Assembly (NCBI GenBank): GCA_963674975.1
Contig: OY771913.1
Location: forward strand, 930,001-994,000
Length of the DNA stretch: 64,000 nucleotides
Origin: UBA4781 sp963674975
Lineage (GTDB): Bacteria; Chloroflexota; Anaerolineae; Anaerolineales; Anaerolineaceae
Direction of reading: 5' to 3'
The first letter of the stretch is position 1, and every line of letters starts with the position of its first letter. Position numbers and translations under genes: made by a program. This document shows positions 38,035-47,381 of this stretch, piece by piece. Under the pieces are notes generated by a model. The model had not been told where the DNA came from, made no database searches, and worked only from the letters and a program-made list of their open reading frames with translations.

Positions 38035-38639
38035 GCAAAATCCTGCCGCGCGCTTTCTATGAACGATCTGTGGTAGAGGTCGCCCGCACCCTGATCGGTA
38101 AACAACTCGTGCATCAGGTCAAGGGAAAACGCATCGCGGGCATCATCCTGGAAAGCGAAGCTTATGACGGGGAGCAGGATCTCGCCTGCCACGCCCACAG
38201 CGGCAAGACCAGGCGCAACGCGGTCATGTATGGACCAGCGGGGCACGCTTACATCTATTTTACCTACGGCATGCACTGGCTTTTCAACTGCGTCACCGGC
38301 TCTGTGGAATATCCCGCGGCGGTACTGGTGCGCGCCCTGCACCCCACCGCCGGGCTGGAGCTCATCGAACGAAACCGCGAGGGCATTCAAAACAAGTTAT
38401 GGTGCAACGGACCGGCAAAGCTGACCAAAGCGCTGGCAATCAATGGAGAATTGAACGGCAGCGATCTGTGCCGGAAAAACACTTCCTTATGGATCGAAGA
38501 AGGGGTTACAATTTCAGAGGAATTCATTCAAGCGGCACCCCGCGTCGGCATCGCATACGCGGGCGAACCCTGGATCAGCAAGCCCTGGCGCTTTCTCGTC
38601 CAGTTGGAAGCCTCAAAAATCGATGCGTTGATACAATAG
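38031..38639 (+). CDS. mpg: DNA-3-methyladenine glycosylase (AAG/MPG type)
   Basis: The 202-residue protein removes alkylated purines from DNA in base-excision repair. Family motifs present are FYERSVVEVARTLIGK, ESEAYDGEQDLACHA (catalytic Glu in the EAY segment), RNAVMYGPAGHAYIYFTYGMH and GPAKLTKAL. Length matches bacterial AAG homologues. The start ATG at 38031 overlaps the preceding stop (ATGA). It is co-oriented with, and 20 bp before, the acyltransferase gene. Assignment is firm. Confidence 0.93.
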   Translation: MSKILPRAFYERSVVEVARTLIGKQLVHQVKGKRIAGIILESEAYDGEQDLACHAHSGKTRRNAVMYGPAGHAYIYFTYGMHWLFNCVTGSVEYPAAVLVRALHPTAGLELIERNREGIQNKLWCNGPAKLTKALAINGELNGSDLCRKNTSLWIEEGVTISEEFIQAAPRVGIAYAGEPWISKPWRFLVQLEASKIDALIQ

Positions 38640-38659
38640 ACTCATGGTATAAAAATACT

Positions 38660-39367
38660 ATGCAAGAAAAAATAAACGAAGTGAAAATTCCTGTTTTTGA
38701 TTTTGACCCTACCAGAGTGATCATTTACGGCGGTGGGGGCTTGAGCAAAATGATCATCGAAGCGGTGCGCGTTCTGGGAACCTACCAGATCGAGGGCATC
38801 ATTGACGACAGCATGAAAAAAGGCAGCGATGTGATCGGCTCGCCCGTGCTGGGTGGGGCAGAAGTTCTGCCTGACCTGTATCAACGCGGCATCCGCACGG
38901 CGGTCAACTCGGTGGGCGGTATCGGTGATTTTCAGGTGCGCCTGAACGTTTTCCATACCCTGGCAGAAGCCGGCTTTACCTGCCCGGCGATCGTCCACCC
39001 CACCGCGCACATCGATCCCTCGGCAAAACTGGCACCCGGCGTGCTGGTGCTGGCGCAGAGCTACGTGAGCGGAAACGCCACGGTCGGCATGGGTACCCTC
39101 ATCAACAACTCGGTGGTAGTTTCGCACGATAACGTGATCGGAACCTGCGTCAACCTCTCTCCCGGCACCATGCTGGCAGGGGATGTGATCATCGATGATT
39201 TTGCCCAGTTGGGCATGAACGTGAATGTCAATATCGGGGTGCATATCGGCAAATATGCCCGTATCGCCAATGGAGCGACGATCAAAGGCGACGTACCGCA
39301 GGGCGGGCGGGTGTACGCCGGTATGGTCTGGCCTCCCAGAGATCTACCCAAACCCAGGTTAGTTTAG
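38660..39367 (+). CDS. PglD/NeuD-like sugar O- or N-acyltransferase
   Basis: The 235-residue protein has an N-terminal Rossmann-like nucleotide-sugar-binding part (VIIYGGGGLSKMIIEAV). A left-handed beta-helix of hexapeptide repeats follows (from about residue 105: HPTAHIDPSAKLAPGV onward). This is the PglD/NeuD layout, transferring acetyl from acetyl-CoA to UDP-amino sugars or sialic-acid precursors. I chose the ATG at 38660 because family homology starts there. The DegT aminotransferase at 41580 is the usual partner in such pathways (PglE-like), though proS and a bactofilin lie between. Confidence 0.85.
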   Translation: MQEKINEVKIPVFDFDPTRVIIYGGGGLSKMIIEAVRVLGTYQIEGIIDDSMKKGSDVIGSPVLGGAEVLPDLYQRGIRTAVNSVGGIGDFQVRLNVFHTLAEAGFTCPAIVHPTAHIDPSAKLAPGVLVLAQSYVSGNATVGMGTLINNSVVVSHDNVIGTCVNLSPGTMLAGDVIIDDFAQLGMNVNVNIGVHIGKYARIANGATIKGDVPQGGRVYAGMVWPPRDLPKPRLV

Positions 39368-39378
39368 GAGAGCAGCAC

Positions 39379-39816
39379 ATGTTTCGTAGAAATACCGCCA
39401 ACAGTCGACCGGATATCACGCCGATTGAACGGGTTACCTCAGTTCTGGGATCCGGGATCATCTGGAAAGGCTCCATCAAGGGTAAAGGTGGCGTGCGCGT
39501 GGAAGGCACCTTTGAAGGGGAGATCAACCTGAACGGGCTGCTCGTGGTCGGAGAAACCGGGCGCATCACCTGCGAGGATGTGCAGGCGAACACGGTGATC
39601 GTGGCAGGCGCCATCAAGGGCAATATCACCGCCGAAAAGCTGGAAATTCGCAGCACCGGTCATGTTTGGGGCGATGTAAAGACGGTGGCATTTTCGACCG
39701 AAGAAGGGGCATTCCTGCGCGGCAATATCACCATGGAAGAACAGGTATCACTGGAATTCGAAGAACTCCCCCCCGAAAGCGAACCGCTCGATCAAGAACC
39801 AGAAGCTAAAGAATAA
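39379..39816 (+). CDS. bactofilin (polymer-forming cytoskeletal protein)
   Basis: The 145-residue protein has the bactofilin core of short beta-helix repeats (SVLGSGIIWKGSIKGKGGVRVEGTF... pattern with repeated G and V/I spacing) between about residues 20 and 120. Charged, disordered ends flank it. Bactofilins polymerise without nucleotides and organise cell-wall or polar complexes. It follows the acyltransferase after 11 bp with a GGAGAG ribosome site, so it belongs to the same transcript. Assignment is confident. Confidence 0.88.
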   Translation: MFRRNTANSRPDITPIERVTSVLGSGIIWKGSIKGKGGVRVEGTFEGEINLNGLLVVGETGRITCEDVQANTVIVAGAIKGNITAEKLEIRSTGHVWGDVKTVAFSTEEGAFLRGNITMEEQVSLEFEELPPESEPLDQEPEAKE

Positions 39817-39846
39817 AAGCGGGGCAAACCCCGATCCAATAATCCA

Positions 39847-41568
39847 ATGAAAGTATCGCGACTTTTTAACCAAACGCTGCGCAAGCCCTCTGACCAGGAT
39901 GATACCGCCGGTCATCAGGTTCTCATTCAGGCAGGCTATCTGCGCCCGCTAGCCAGCGGGATCTTCGCTTACCTGCCGCTGGCGCAGCGCACGCTTGCTA
40001 ATATTTCCGCCATCATCCGCGAAGAGATGAACGCCATCGGAGGGCAGGAGGTTTCCCTGCCGGTGGTGCATCCGGCTGAGATCTGGCAGGAAACCGGGCG
40101 CTGGTATTCCATCAATGAAGAAATGGGCAGGTTCAAAGACCGCGGCGGGCGCGATATGGTGCTGGCAATGACCCATGAAGAAGCGGTGGCAGCCGTCACC
40201 CGGGATGTCATCCAGTCCTACCGCCAGCTGCCCGCCTTGATCTACCAGCTGCAGTTGAAATGGCGCGATGACCCCCGACCGCGGGCGGGCTTGATCCGCG
40301 CGCGGGAATTCACCATGCTCGACAGCTACAGCCTTGACCGCGATACAGAGGGGCTGGATATCCAGTATCAGGCGCATTACGATACCTACCTGCGCATCTT
40401 CGAGCGCTGCGGTCTGCCGGTGATGGCGATCAACTCGGATACCGGAATGATGGGAGGCACCTTTGCCCATGAATTCATGTATCTCAACCCCATCGGGGAA
40501 GACACCATCATCATCTGCGATTCCTGCGGGTACGCAGCCAACCGACAGATCGCAAAATTCAAGAAACTATCGAATGCTTCCGAAGAAGCCAAAGAGATCG
40601 AAAAGATTGCCACACCCGATAAGAAAACCATCGCGGAGCTGGTCGATTTTCTGCACATTTCCCCCGAGCGCACTGCCAAGGCGGTGTTCCTCATGGCGGA
40701 GATCGAAGGTATCTGGCAGCTGGTGATCGCCATCCTGCGCGGTAATCTGGAATTGAATGAAACCAAGCTCAGCCATGTGCTGCACGCTTCGCAACTGCGC
40801 CCTGCGCTGGATGAGGAAATCCGCGCCAGCGGAGCCGTGCCCGGGTATGCTTCCCCCATTGGGTTGAAGAATATTCTGGTAGTGGTGGATGATGAGATCC
40901 CCAATTTACCCAATCTCACCGCCGGAGCCAATGAAGAAGGCTGCCACCTGCGCAACGTGAACTACGGCAGGGATTACACGGCAGATTTTGTAGCAGATAT
41001 CGCAAATGCGGATGCAGGCTTACTCTGCCCCGAATGCGGAAAGCCTCTCACCAGCCGGCGCGGCGTGGAAGTAGGCAACATCTTCAAACTGGGCACATTC
41101 TATTCGGAGCAAATGGGATGCCTGTATCTGGATGAAACCGGCGCATCGAAACCCATTGTAATGGGCTCCTATGGGATCGGGATCGGCAGATTGATGAACT
41201 GCATCGCGGAAGAACACCACGATGAACACGGTCTCGCCTGGCCCGCGCAGATCGCTCCCTACTCCATTTATCTGGTTTCTATCCATGATAAAACGGGTGA
41301 AGCAAAACAGACTGCCGAAACCCTGTACGCGAACCTGCAGAAAGCCGGTTTTTCCGTCCTCTATGATGACCGGGAGACCAGCCCGGGCGTGATGTTCAAC
41401 GACGCCGACCTGCTGGGAATTCCCTGCCGCCTGACCGTGAGTGCCAGGTCTTTATCAAAAGGCGGAATTGAAATAAAATCCAGAGTGAATGATTCCGTTC
41501 AGGTGATCGCAGCGCATCAGGTAATTGATTACCTGACGCAAACCATAGAATCTAAACCAAGCAAATAG
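39847..41568 (+). CDS. proS: prolyl-tRNA synthetase
   Basis: The 573-residue class II synthetase charges tRNA-Pro. It has the N-terminal class II core (RPLASGIFAYLPL, TGRWYSI, MTHEEAV, RDDPRPRAGLIRAREFTMLDSYS). The bacterial editing insertion (from about residue 225 to 385) follows, then GIGIGRL and a C-terminal anticodon-binding domain. Length is normal for bacterial-type ProS. Start at 39847, 30 bp after the bactofilin. It is an essential gene placed inside a glycan cluster. Confidence 0.96.
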   Translation: MKVSRLFNQTLRKPSDQDDTAGHQVLIQAGYLRPLASGIFAYLPLAQRTLANISAIIREEMNAIGGQEVSLPVVHPAEIWQETGRWYSINEEMGRFKDRGGRDMVLAMTHEEAVAAVTRDVIQSYRQLPALIYQLQLKWRDDPRPRAGLIRAREFTMLDSYSLDRDTEGLDIQYQAHYDTYLRIFERCGLPVMAINSDTGMMGGTFAHEFMYLNPIGEDTIIICDSCGYAANRQIAKFKKLSNASEEAKEIEKIATPDKKTIAELVDFLHISPERTAKAVFLMAEIEGIWQLVIAILRGNLELNETKLSHVLHASQLRPALDEEIRASGAVPGYASPIGLKNILVVVDDEIPNLPNLTAGANEEGCHLRNVNYGRDYTADFVADIANADAGLLCPECGKPLTSRRGVEVGNIFKLGTFYSEQMGCLYLDETGASKPIVMGSYGIGIGRLMNCIAEEHHDEHGLAWPAQIAPYSIYLVSIHDKTGEAKQTAETLYANLQKAGFSVLYDDRETSPGVMFNDADLLGIPCRLTVSARSLSKGGIEIKSRVNDSVQVIAAHQVIDYLTQTIESKPSK

Positions 41569-41579
41569 AAGGAAAAAGA

Positions 41580-42764
41580 ATGAACATTGACAAAAAGAAA
41601 TCAGTTCCCATGTCATCTCCCGAGATCAATGAAGAAGATCGAAAAGCAGTTCAGGAGGTATTGAATACCACCTCCCTCAGCATGGGACCGAAGATCGAGC
41701 AGTTTGAGAAAGCCGTTTGTGAGGTATCCGGCAGCCGCTTTGCGCTGGGTGTCAGTTCAGGCACCACCGGGCTGCACCTCTGCGTGCGGGCAGCCGGCAT
41801 CGAGCAGGGCGACCTTGTCATCACCACACCCTTCTCGTTCATTTCCTCCACCAATGTGATCCTGTTTGAAAAAGCCATCCCTGTTTTTGTGGATATCGAC
41901 CCCGTCACCGGCAATATCGATGCGGAGCAGGTGCGGCAGGCAGTACATGACCTTAAGCAGGGCGGAGACGCCGCCGCGAAATGGATGCCCCGCAGGGGAG
42001 TCGAGAATCCCAAAAAACTCAAAGCGGTTTTAAGCGTGGATGTATTCGGGCAGCCGGCTGATTACGATTCCATCAATAAAATATGCAAAGAAAATGACCT
42101 GACGCTGATCGAAGACTCCTGCGAAGCGCTGGGAGCAACCTACAAAGGCAGGCAGGCGGGCACCTTTGGTGATTATGGTGTTTTCGCTTTTTACCCCAAC
42201 AAACAGATCACCACCGGCGAAGGCGGCGTGATCGTCACGGATGATGAAAAAGCGGCTGCTTTCATGCAGGCGCTGCGCAACCAGGGGCGCGCTCCCGGCG
42301 ACGCGTGGCTGCAGCACACTTATCTGGGCTACAACTACCGCCTGGATGAATTGAGCGCTGCCCTGGGGCTTTCACAGATCCAGCGCCTCGATCACATGCT
42401 CGACAGCCGGGCTCAGGTGGCAGCCTGGTACCGTGATTATCTGCAGGAATTCCCGCAGATCGAAGTTCCGCAGGTTCTGCCCGATACCACCCGCATGAGC
42501 TGGTTTGTGTATGTCATCAGGGTAAAAAATGGGGTGGACCGCGATCGCTTTGCCCACCGCATGGTCGAAAACGGCGTGGATGTGCGACCCTACTTTTTGC
42601 CCATCCACCTGCAGCCATATATCGCCGAGCAGTTCGGCTACCAGCCGGGTGATTTCCCTGTAACCGAAGACCTGGGCAATCGCGGTCTGGCACTGCCGTT
42701 TTCCAGCGTCATGACCGAAGATCAGGTGCAGCAAGTATGCGAAGGGATCCGTAGATCGCTGTAA
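41580..42764 (+). CDS. DegT/DnrJ/EryC1/StrS aminotransferase
   Basis: The 394-residue PLP enzyme shows the family fingerprint: SSGTTGLHL, TTPFSFISSTNV, DSCEALGATYKG and the PLP-lysine segment FYPNKQITTGEGGV. YNYRLDELSAALGLSQ follows. It would transaminate a 4-keto nucleotide sugar to an amino sugar, consistent with the PglD-like acyltransferase and the formyltransferase of this neighbourhood. GAAGGAAAAAGA is the ribosome site. The downstream gene follows after one base, so the two are coupled. Confidence 0.9.
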   Translation: MNIDKKKSVPMSSPEINEEDRKAVQEVLNTTSLSMGPKIEQFEKAVCEVSGSRFALGVSSGTTGLHLCVRAAGIEQGDLVITTPFSFISSTNVILFEKAIPVFVDIDPVTGNIDAEQVRQAVHDLKQGGDAAAKWMPRRGVENPKKLKAVLSVDVFGQPADYDSINKICKENDLTLIEDSCEALGATYKGRQAGTFGDYGVFAFYPNKQITTGEGGVIVTDDEKAAAFMQALRNQGRAPGDAWLQHTYLGYNYRLDELSAALGLSQIQRLDHMLDSRAQVAAWYRDYLQEFPQIEVPQVLPDTTRMSWFVYVIRVKNGVDRDRFAHRMVENGVDVRPYFLPIHLQPYIAEQFGYQPGDFPVTEDLGNRGLALPFSSVMTEDQVQQVCEGIRRSL

Positions 42765-42765
42765 T

Positions 42766-43653
42766 ATGGATGGCGAACAGAAATTTAGACTGCCTTTACG
42801 AAATTCAGTTCTCAATATTCTGATCCTGTGCGTCTTATTCGGCGGGCTCAGCGTCGGGAGCATTTTGATCACTTCCTCATTCCTCAATGCCGGTTTTCGC
42901 ATTCTTGGATATGTCCTGGGAGTCATTTTCATGCTGCCCGTCCTTCTGCTTGTTTTCCAGTTATTCCAGATCGCCCGCAGCAGCTATGTGGCAAATCGCG
43001 AGGGATTGACCATTAACTGGGGTTTCCAGAAAATGGTCATCCCGATTCAAGAGATCGAATGGATCCGCCCATACGACCAGATGGGATATACGATCCCCCT
43101 GCCTTCTCTGGAAAAGATCGGTGTTTTATCCGGGAAACTCTTCTACAAGGATCTGGGAGATATCCTTTTCTTCGCCACCAGTTCCAGGCACGCTTACCTG
43201 ATCGGCACCACGCGGGAAGTATTATTTCTCTCCCCTGCCGACCCTAAGGCATTCGAAAAGGGAATTCAGGATGCTGTTTACAGGGGTTCGATCACACCCC
43301 TTGAAAGAAAAGACATTCAGATCACCTCCCCAACCAGAGAGATCCACTCACATCCCCAGGTATATATCCCGCTTGGATTGAGCATTCTATTCTCGGTGGG
43401 GCTGTTCGTCCTGTTTGGCTTCACCATCAGTATGAAAGACTCCATCCGGGTAGGATTCGTGCGCTTTGATCCGGCGGCAGGAGTGGTCCTGCTGCCCATC
43501 ATTTCCGCGGTCTTTACCACGCTGAACACAATTTTCGCTCCTAAAATGCTTAAAAATCAGGAACTCAGCCTGTATGCTTTTCTGCTGGCATACACCGGTC
43601 TCTTTGTTTCATTCGCTTTCATTCTCATCATAATCATTGGTTTATATAGGTAA
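42766..43653 (+). CDS. membrane protein with PH-like domain
   Basis: The 295-residue protein has two hydrophobic helices near residues 18-38 and 43-63. A soluble stretch follows that resembles a bacterial PH domain (YVANREGLTINWGFQKMVIPIQEIEWIRPY). The C-terminal half adds four helices (about residues 200-290). There are no catalytic motifs. Its ATG begins one base after the DegT stop, so it is translated with that gene. The function is unknown. The next 190 bp hold no gene but include an operator-like palindrome. Confidence 0.6.
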   Translation: MDGEQKFRLPLRNSVLNILILCVLFGGLSVGSILITSSFLNAGFRILGYVLGVIFMLPVLLLVFQLFQIARSSYVANREGLTINWGFQKMVIPIQEIEWIRPYDQMGYTIPLPSLEKIGVLSGKLFYKDLGDILFFATSSRHAYLIGTTREVLFLSPADPKAFEKGIQDAVYRGSITPLERKDIQITSPTREIHSHPQVYIPLGLSILFSVGLFVLFGFTISMKDSIRVGFVRFDPAAGVVLLPIISAVFTTLNTIFAPKMLKNQELSLYAFLLAYTGLFVSFAFILIIIIGLYR

Positions 43654-43707
43654 CCTTTTATCCTTTATTATTGAAAACAGGTTCAACCTAATATTTTTTA
43701 ATCGAAA

Positions 43708-43730
43708 ACTGGTATTGTACCGATACCAGT
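43708..43730. promoter_or_regulatory. palindromic operator-like site upstream of the decarboxylase operon
   Basis: ACTGGTAT (43708-43715) and ATACCAGT (43723-43730) form an 8-bp perfect inverted repeat around a 7-base centre, 115 bp before the carboxyltransferase ATG. The spacing suits a dimeric repressor or activator. There is no T-run, so it is not a terminator. The cognate regulator is not identified. Confidence 0.55.
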
Positions 43731-43844
43731 CAGCAAAACACAGTATAAACGTACCTATCAACTCCTATCCATTTCATCTAAAATCATACTGTATTCATAC
43801 TTTCTAGTTACAATAGTTTTAATTTTTAAAGATTAGGATCAACC

Positions 43845-45395
43845 ATGAGCAATGATGAAAAATTGAAAAAATTATCTGAAATGCAAAAAAATGCCTCACT
43901 GGGGGGCGGCGAAGAAAGAATTGCCAGACAGCATCAAAAAGGAAAACTTACCGCACGCGAACGGCTGGATGAACTGCTTGACGCGGATAGTTTTTATGAG
44001 ATCGGTCAATTCATCACCCCACGGGATAGCTCCGCGAAACCGGGAGATGAGAAGAATTTCGGAGATGGTGTTGTCACCGGGTTCGGACAGATCAACGGGC
44101 GCACGGTATTCGTCTATGCGCAAGACTTTACCGTACAGGGCGGATCGCTCGGTGAAAAGCAGAGCGCCAAGATCTGCCGCGTGATGGATCTGGCATACGA
44201 AAATGGCGCCCCCATTATCGGGCTGATCGATTCGGGCGGCGCGCGCATTCAGGAAGGCGTGCACAGCCTGGGCGGATACGGTGAAATATTCCGCAGAAAT
44301 TCACTGTATTCCGGCATCATTCCCCAGATCAGCATCATTCTCGGACCCTGCGCCGGCGGAGCGGCTTACTCCCCCGCCCTCACAGACCTGATCATCATGG
44401 TTGAAAAGCAATCCTATATGTTCCTCACCGGTCCAAGCGTGATCAAGACCGTGACCGGCGAAGAAGTGGACTTTGAAAATCTGGGAGGCGCCGCAGTGCA
44501 CCTCTCTACCAGCGGGATCGCCAGCCTGACCGCTAAAACAGAAAGCGATGCGCTGCGCCTCTGCCGCACCGTATTGAATTATTTCCCCGCCAACAACGCG
44601 GAGAATCCCCCCTTCATCGCTCCTTCCGATGATCCGCAGCGCATGGATATCGAATTGAATTCCATCGTACCGGAGGATTCTTCCATTCCTTACTCCATGC
44701 ATGAAGTGATCAGTCATATTGTTGACCGCAGTTCTTTCCTTGAACTGCAGACAACTTTCGCGTCCAATGCCATCATTGGGTTCGCCAGGCTCGATGGCGA
44801 ATCGGTAGGCATCGTGGCGCAGGAGCCCAGCATCGTGGCGGGTGTGATCGATATCGACGCGGCAGATAAGATGTGCCGCTTTGTACAGTTATGTGACTGC
44901 TTCAACATTCCCATCATCACCTTTGTCGATTCCCCGGGCTTTTTACCCGGTTTGAACCAGGAACACCGCGGCATCATCCGGCACGGCGCCAAGGTGCTGT
45001 TCGCCTATTCGCAGGCTTCTGTGCCCATGATCAGCGTGGTTACGCGCAAAGCCTACGGGGGAGCCTATATCGTGATGAGCAGCAAATATCTGGGAACCGA
45101 TTTTACCTTCGCCTGGCCCAGCGCCGAGATCGCGGTCATGGGTCCCGAAGGGGCAGCCAATATCCTTTACGGCAGCCAGATCAAGAATGCGGAAAACCCT
45201 GAAAAAGAGAGAGAGAATTTGACCGAATTATATAAGGAGAAATTCCTCCATCCCTACGCAGCAGCGGAGGCAGGGCATATCGATGATGTGATCGAACCCA
45301 GCCGCACCCGTCCCATCATCATTGCGGCTTTGAAAACACTGCACCAGAAACAGGTGCAGCAGCCCATCCGCAAACACGGGAATTCTCCGGTATAA
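43845..45395 (+). CDS. mmdA: acyl-CoA carboxyltransferase subunit (methylmalonyl-CoA decarboxylase alpha type)
   Basis: The 516-residue protein is a biotin-dependent carboxyltransferase of the PccB/MmdA family: GGGEERIARQHQKGKLTARERL at the start, DSGGARIQEGV, the oxyanion segments GPCAGGAAYSPA and AYGGAYIVMSSK, and DSPGFLPG. The gene order with OadG-like, biotin carrier and ion-pump beta subunits points to a sodium-pumping methylmalonyl-CoA decarboxylase rather than a carboxylase, since no biotin carboxylase is nearby. It transfers carboxylate from malonyl-type CoA to biotin. First of four genes. Confidence 0.85.
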   Translation: MSNDEKLKKLSEMQKNASLGGGEERIARQHQKGKLTARERLDELLDADSFYEIGQFITPRDSSAKPGDEKNFGDGVVTGFGQINGRTVFVYAQDFTVQGGSLGEKQSAKICRVMDLAYENGAPIIGLIDSGGARIQEGVHSLGGYGEIFRRNSLYSGIIPQISIILGPCAGGAAYSPALTDLIIMVEKQSYMFLTGPSVIKTVTGEEVDFENLGGAAVHLSTSGIASLTAKTESDALRLCRTVLNYFPANNAENPPFIAPSDDPQRMDIELNSIVPEDSSIPYSMHEVISHIVDRSSFLELQTTFASNAIIGFARLDGESVGIVAQEPSIVAGVIDIDAADKMCRFVQLCDCFNIPIITFVDSPGFLPGLNQEHRGIIRHGAKVLFAYSQASVPMISVVTRKAYGGAYIVMSSKYLGTDFTFAWPSAEIAVMGPEGAANILYGSQIKNAENPEKERENLTELYKEKFLHPYAAAEAGHIDDVIEPSRTRPIIIAALKTLHQKQVQQPIRKHGNSPV

Positions 45396-45404
45396 GAGGT
45401 GAGC

Positions 45405-45752
45405 ATGGAAGGCACTGTTTTGACGAAAGCATTAATGATCACCCTTTTTGGAGTGATCCTGGTTTTTATCGGAATTCTTGTGTTGTGGGGAATGATGGAA
45501 CTGCTGGTGCGCCTTACCCGGGAAAAAGAAAAACAACCATCGGAAGAAGATAAAACCCTTTCAGATAAGAGCGAACTGGTAATAAAGCAAAAAGCAGCCG
45601 CAGCAGCAGTTGCAGCCGCACTCAGTCTGCAGAATTCCACCACCATATCCGTAACACCCTGCAAACAGGAAAACCTCAGCCCCTGGCAGAGCATGCACCG
45701 CGGATATCGTGGTCTTCCCAATAGAAAAAACACCAAGCGAGGATCGGAATGA
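45405..45752 (+). CDS. OadG-like sodium pump decarboxylase gamma/delta subunit
   Basis: The 115-residue protein has one N-terminal membrane helix (ITLFGVILVFIGILVLWGMMELL). A charged linker follows, and then the segment KQKAAAAAVAAALSLQ, the Ala-rich patch typical of OadG/MmdD subunits. The rest is basic and proline/serine-rich. It anchors and stabilises the carboxyltransferase at the membrane. The start is the ATG at 45405 after AGAGGTG. Its stop overlaps the next start by four bases. Confidence 0.85.
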   Translation: MEGTVLTKALMITLFGVILVFIGILVLWGMMELLVRLTREKEKQPSEEDKTLSDKSELVIKQKAAAAAVAAALSLQNSTTISVTPCKQENLSPWQSMHRGYRGLPNRKNTKRGSE

Positions 45753-46180
45753 AAATCCATGTAAAAATCCAGAATAAAACCTACGAAGTCGTGATCGGCG
45801 ACATTCACGCCCGACCTATTCAAACCAACGTAGATGGAGAAACATTTGAAGTTTGGCCGGAAGAAACGGTGCTGCCCTCCAAGTCGCAGCCTACTCCCGC
45901 AGATGCAGCCATACCGGTCAAGCAGGTGCAGATCGAACCTCCTTCTGCGCAAGCCGCCGAAGCCGGCAGCACGATCACAGCCCCTATTCCCGGCGTTATT
46001 ATCGATGTACTGGTGAACGCTGGCGATGCTGTTCAATACGGCGAGGAACTGTGCATCCTGGAAGCCATGAAGATGAAAAACTCCATTCGCGCCGGCAAAG
46101 ACGGAACCATTGAGGAAGTCCTGGTTGCCAAAGGAGATCAGGTCAGCCACGGTCAGCTTTTAATGCGTTTTAAAGATTGA
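45749..46180 (+). CDS. biotin carboxyl carrier protein of the decarboxylase
   Basis: The 143-residue protein carries the biotin attachment motif EAMKMKN, with Lys108 as the biotinylated residue, in a C-terminal lipoyl-like fold (residues about 75-143). An Ala/Pro-rich hinge precedes it, and the N-terminus is a beta segment. It shuttles carboxybiotin between the carboxyltransferase and the membrane pump. It overlaps the OadG-like gene (ATGA), and the beta subunit starts 16 bp downstream. Confidence 0.9.
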   Translation: MKIHVKIQNKTYEVVIGDIHARPIQTNVDGETFEVWPEETVLPSKSQPTPADAAIPVKQVQIEPPSAQAAEAGSTITAPIPGVIIDVLVNAGDAVQYGEELCILEAMKMKNSIRAGKDGTIEEVLVAKGDQVSHGQLLMRFKD

Positions 46181-46196
46181 AGATAAAGAAGGGAAC

Positions 46197-47318
46197 ATGG
46201 ATTTTATACAGAATCTATTCACTCTCGACATAACAGCATTTGATTGGAAAAATGCGGTCATGATCGCCATCGGATTGATCCTGATCTATCTTGCCATTAA
46301 GAAAGAATATGAACCGGTGCTGCTGCTGCCCATTGGCTTCGGTTGTATCCTGGCAAACCTTGGCATGGCTGCCACCGCCGATGGAACCGGCTTTCTTTCC
46401 GTGCTGTACCGCGCCGGGATCGAAACGGAGCTGTTCCCCCTGCTGATCTTCATCGGGGTGGGCGGAATGATCGATTTCAGCCCCCTGCTCGCGCAGCCCA
46501 AGATGGCGCTGCTGGGCGCTGCCGGTCAATTCGGTATTTTCGGCACGCTTATTCTGGCAGTACTGCTCGGATTCAACCTCGATGAAGCCGGCGCGATCAG
46601 TTCGATCGGCGCCATCGATGGACCCACCGCCATCTTTGTTGCCAGGATTCTGGCACCCGAACTGCTGGCTCCTATCGCCGTAGCGGCTTATTCCTATATG
46701 AGCCTGGTTCCCATTATCCAGCGCCCCATCATGAAGCTGCTCACCACCCGTAAGGAACGCCTGGTGCGCATGGAATACGCTCCCCGCCCTGTTTCCAAAC
46801 AGGCTCTCATCATCTTTCCTATTCTGGTTACCGTCATCGTCAGCCTCATCGCACCGGATGCTGCCCCCTTGATCGCAGCCCTGATGCTCGGGAACCTGTT
46901 GAAAGAGTCGGGGGTGGTCGAACGGTTGAACAAATCAGCGCAAAACGAGATCATCAATATCTCCACCCTCTTTTTAGGGCTGACCATTGGAGGCACGATG
47001 GTGGCAGACAGCTTCTTACAGGTGGCTACCTTGAAGGTGCTGGCATTGGGGCTTTTTGCTTTCGTTCTGGATACTGCTATGGGATTGTTATTTGGAAAAT
47101 TGATGTGCTTCTTCTCTAAAGGCAAGATCAACCCGCTCATCGGCGCCTGCGGTATCAGCGCCTTTCCAATGGCGGGAAGGTTATCTGCCAAGATGGCGCA
47201 GGATGAAGATTTCGATAATTTCATCCTCATGCACGCCATGGGTGCAAACACAGCCGGGCAGTTAGCCAGTGTGATCGCCGGTGGTCTGCTGCTGACATTG
47301 GTCAACTTATTGCACTAG
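46197..47318 (+). CDS. sodium-translocating decarboxylase beta subunit (OadB/MmdB)
   Basis: The 373-residue integral membrane protein decarboxylates carboxybiotin and pumps Na+. Conserved pieces are GVGGMIDFSPLLAQPKMALLGAAGQFG, SIGAIDGPTAIFVARILAPELL and the late ISAFPMAGRLSAK. The Asp in GAIDGPT is the usual Na+ and carboxyl-coupling residue. It completes the operon with the carboxyltransferase, gamma and biotin subunits. The resulting gradient could support fermentation or ATP synthesis. A bidirectional terminator follows the stop. Confidence 0.95.
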   Translation: MDFIQNLFTLDITAFDWKNAVMIAIGLILIYLAIKKEYEPVLLLPIGFGCILANLGMAATADGTGFLSVLYRAGIETELFPLLIFIGVGGMIDFSPLLAQPKMALLGAAGQFGIFGTLILAVLLGFNLDEAGAISSIGAIDGPTAIFVARILAPELLAPIAVAAYSYMSLVPIIQRPIMKLLTTRKERLVRMEYAPRPVSKQALIIFPILVTVIVSLIAPDAAPLIAALMLGNLLKESGVVERLNKSAQNEIINISTLFLGLTIGGTMVADSFLQVATLKVLALGLFAFVLDTAMGLLFGKLMCFFSKGKINPLIGACGISAFPMAGRLSAKMAQDEDFDNFILMHAMGANTAGQLASVIAGGLLLTLVNLLH

Positions 47319-47342
47319 AACTGCTGAGAGAATTGATTAGCA

Positions 47343-47381
47343 AAAAGAGGTGTATTTTTTCAAGTACACCTCTTTTCTTTT
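47343..47381. terminator. bidirectional terminator between the decarboxylase operon and rsmI
   Basis: AAAAGAGGTGTA (47343-47354) pairs with TACACCTCTTTT (47365-47376), with flanking A- and T-runs. It serves both convergent genes. Confidence 0.85.
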
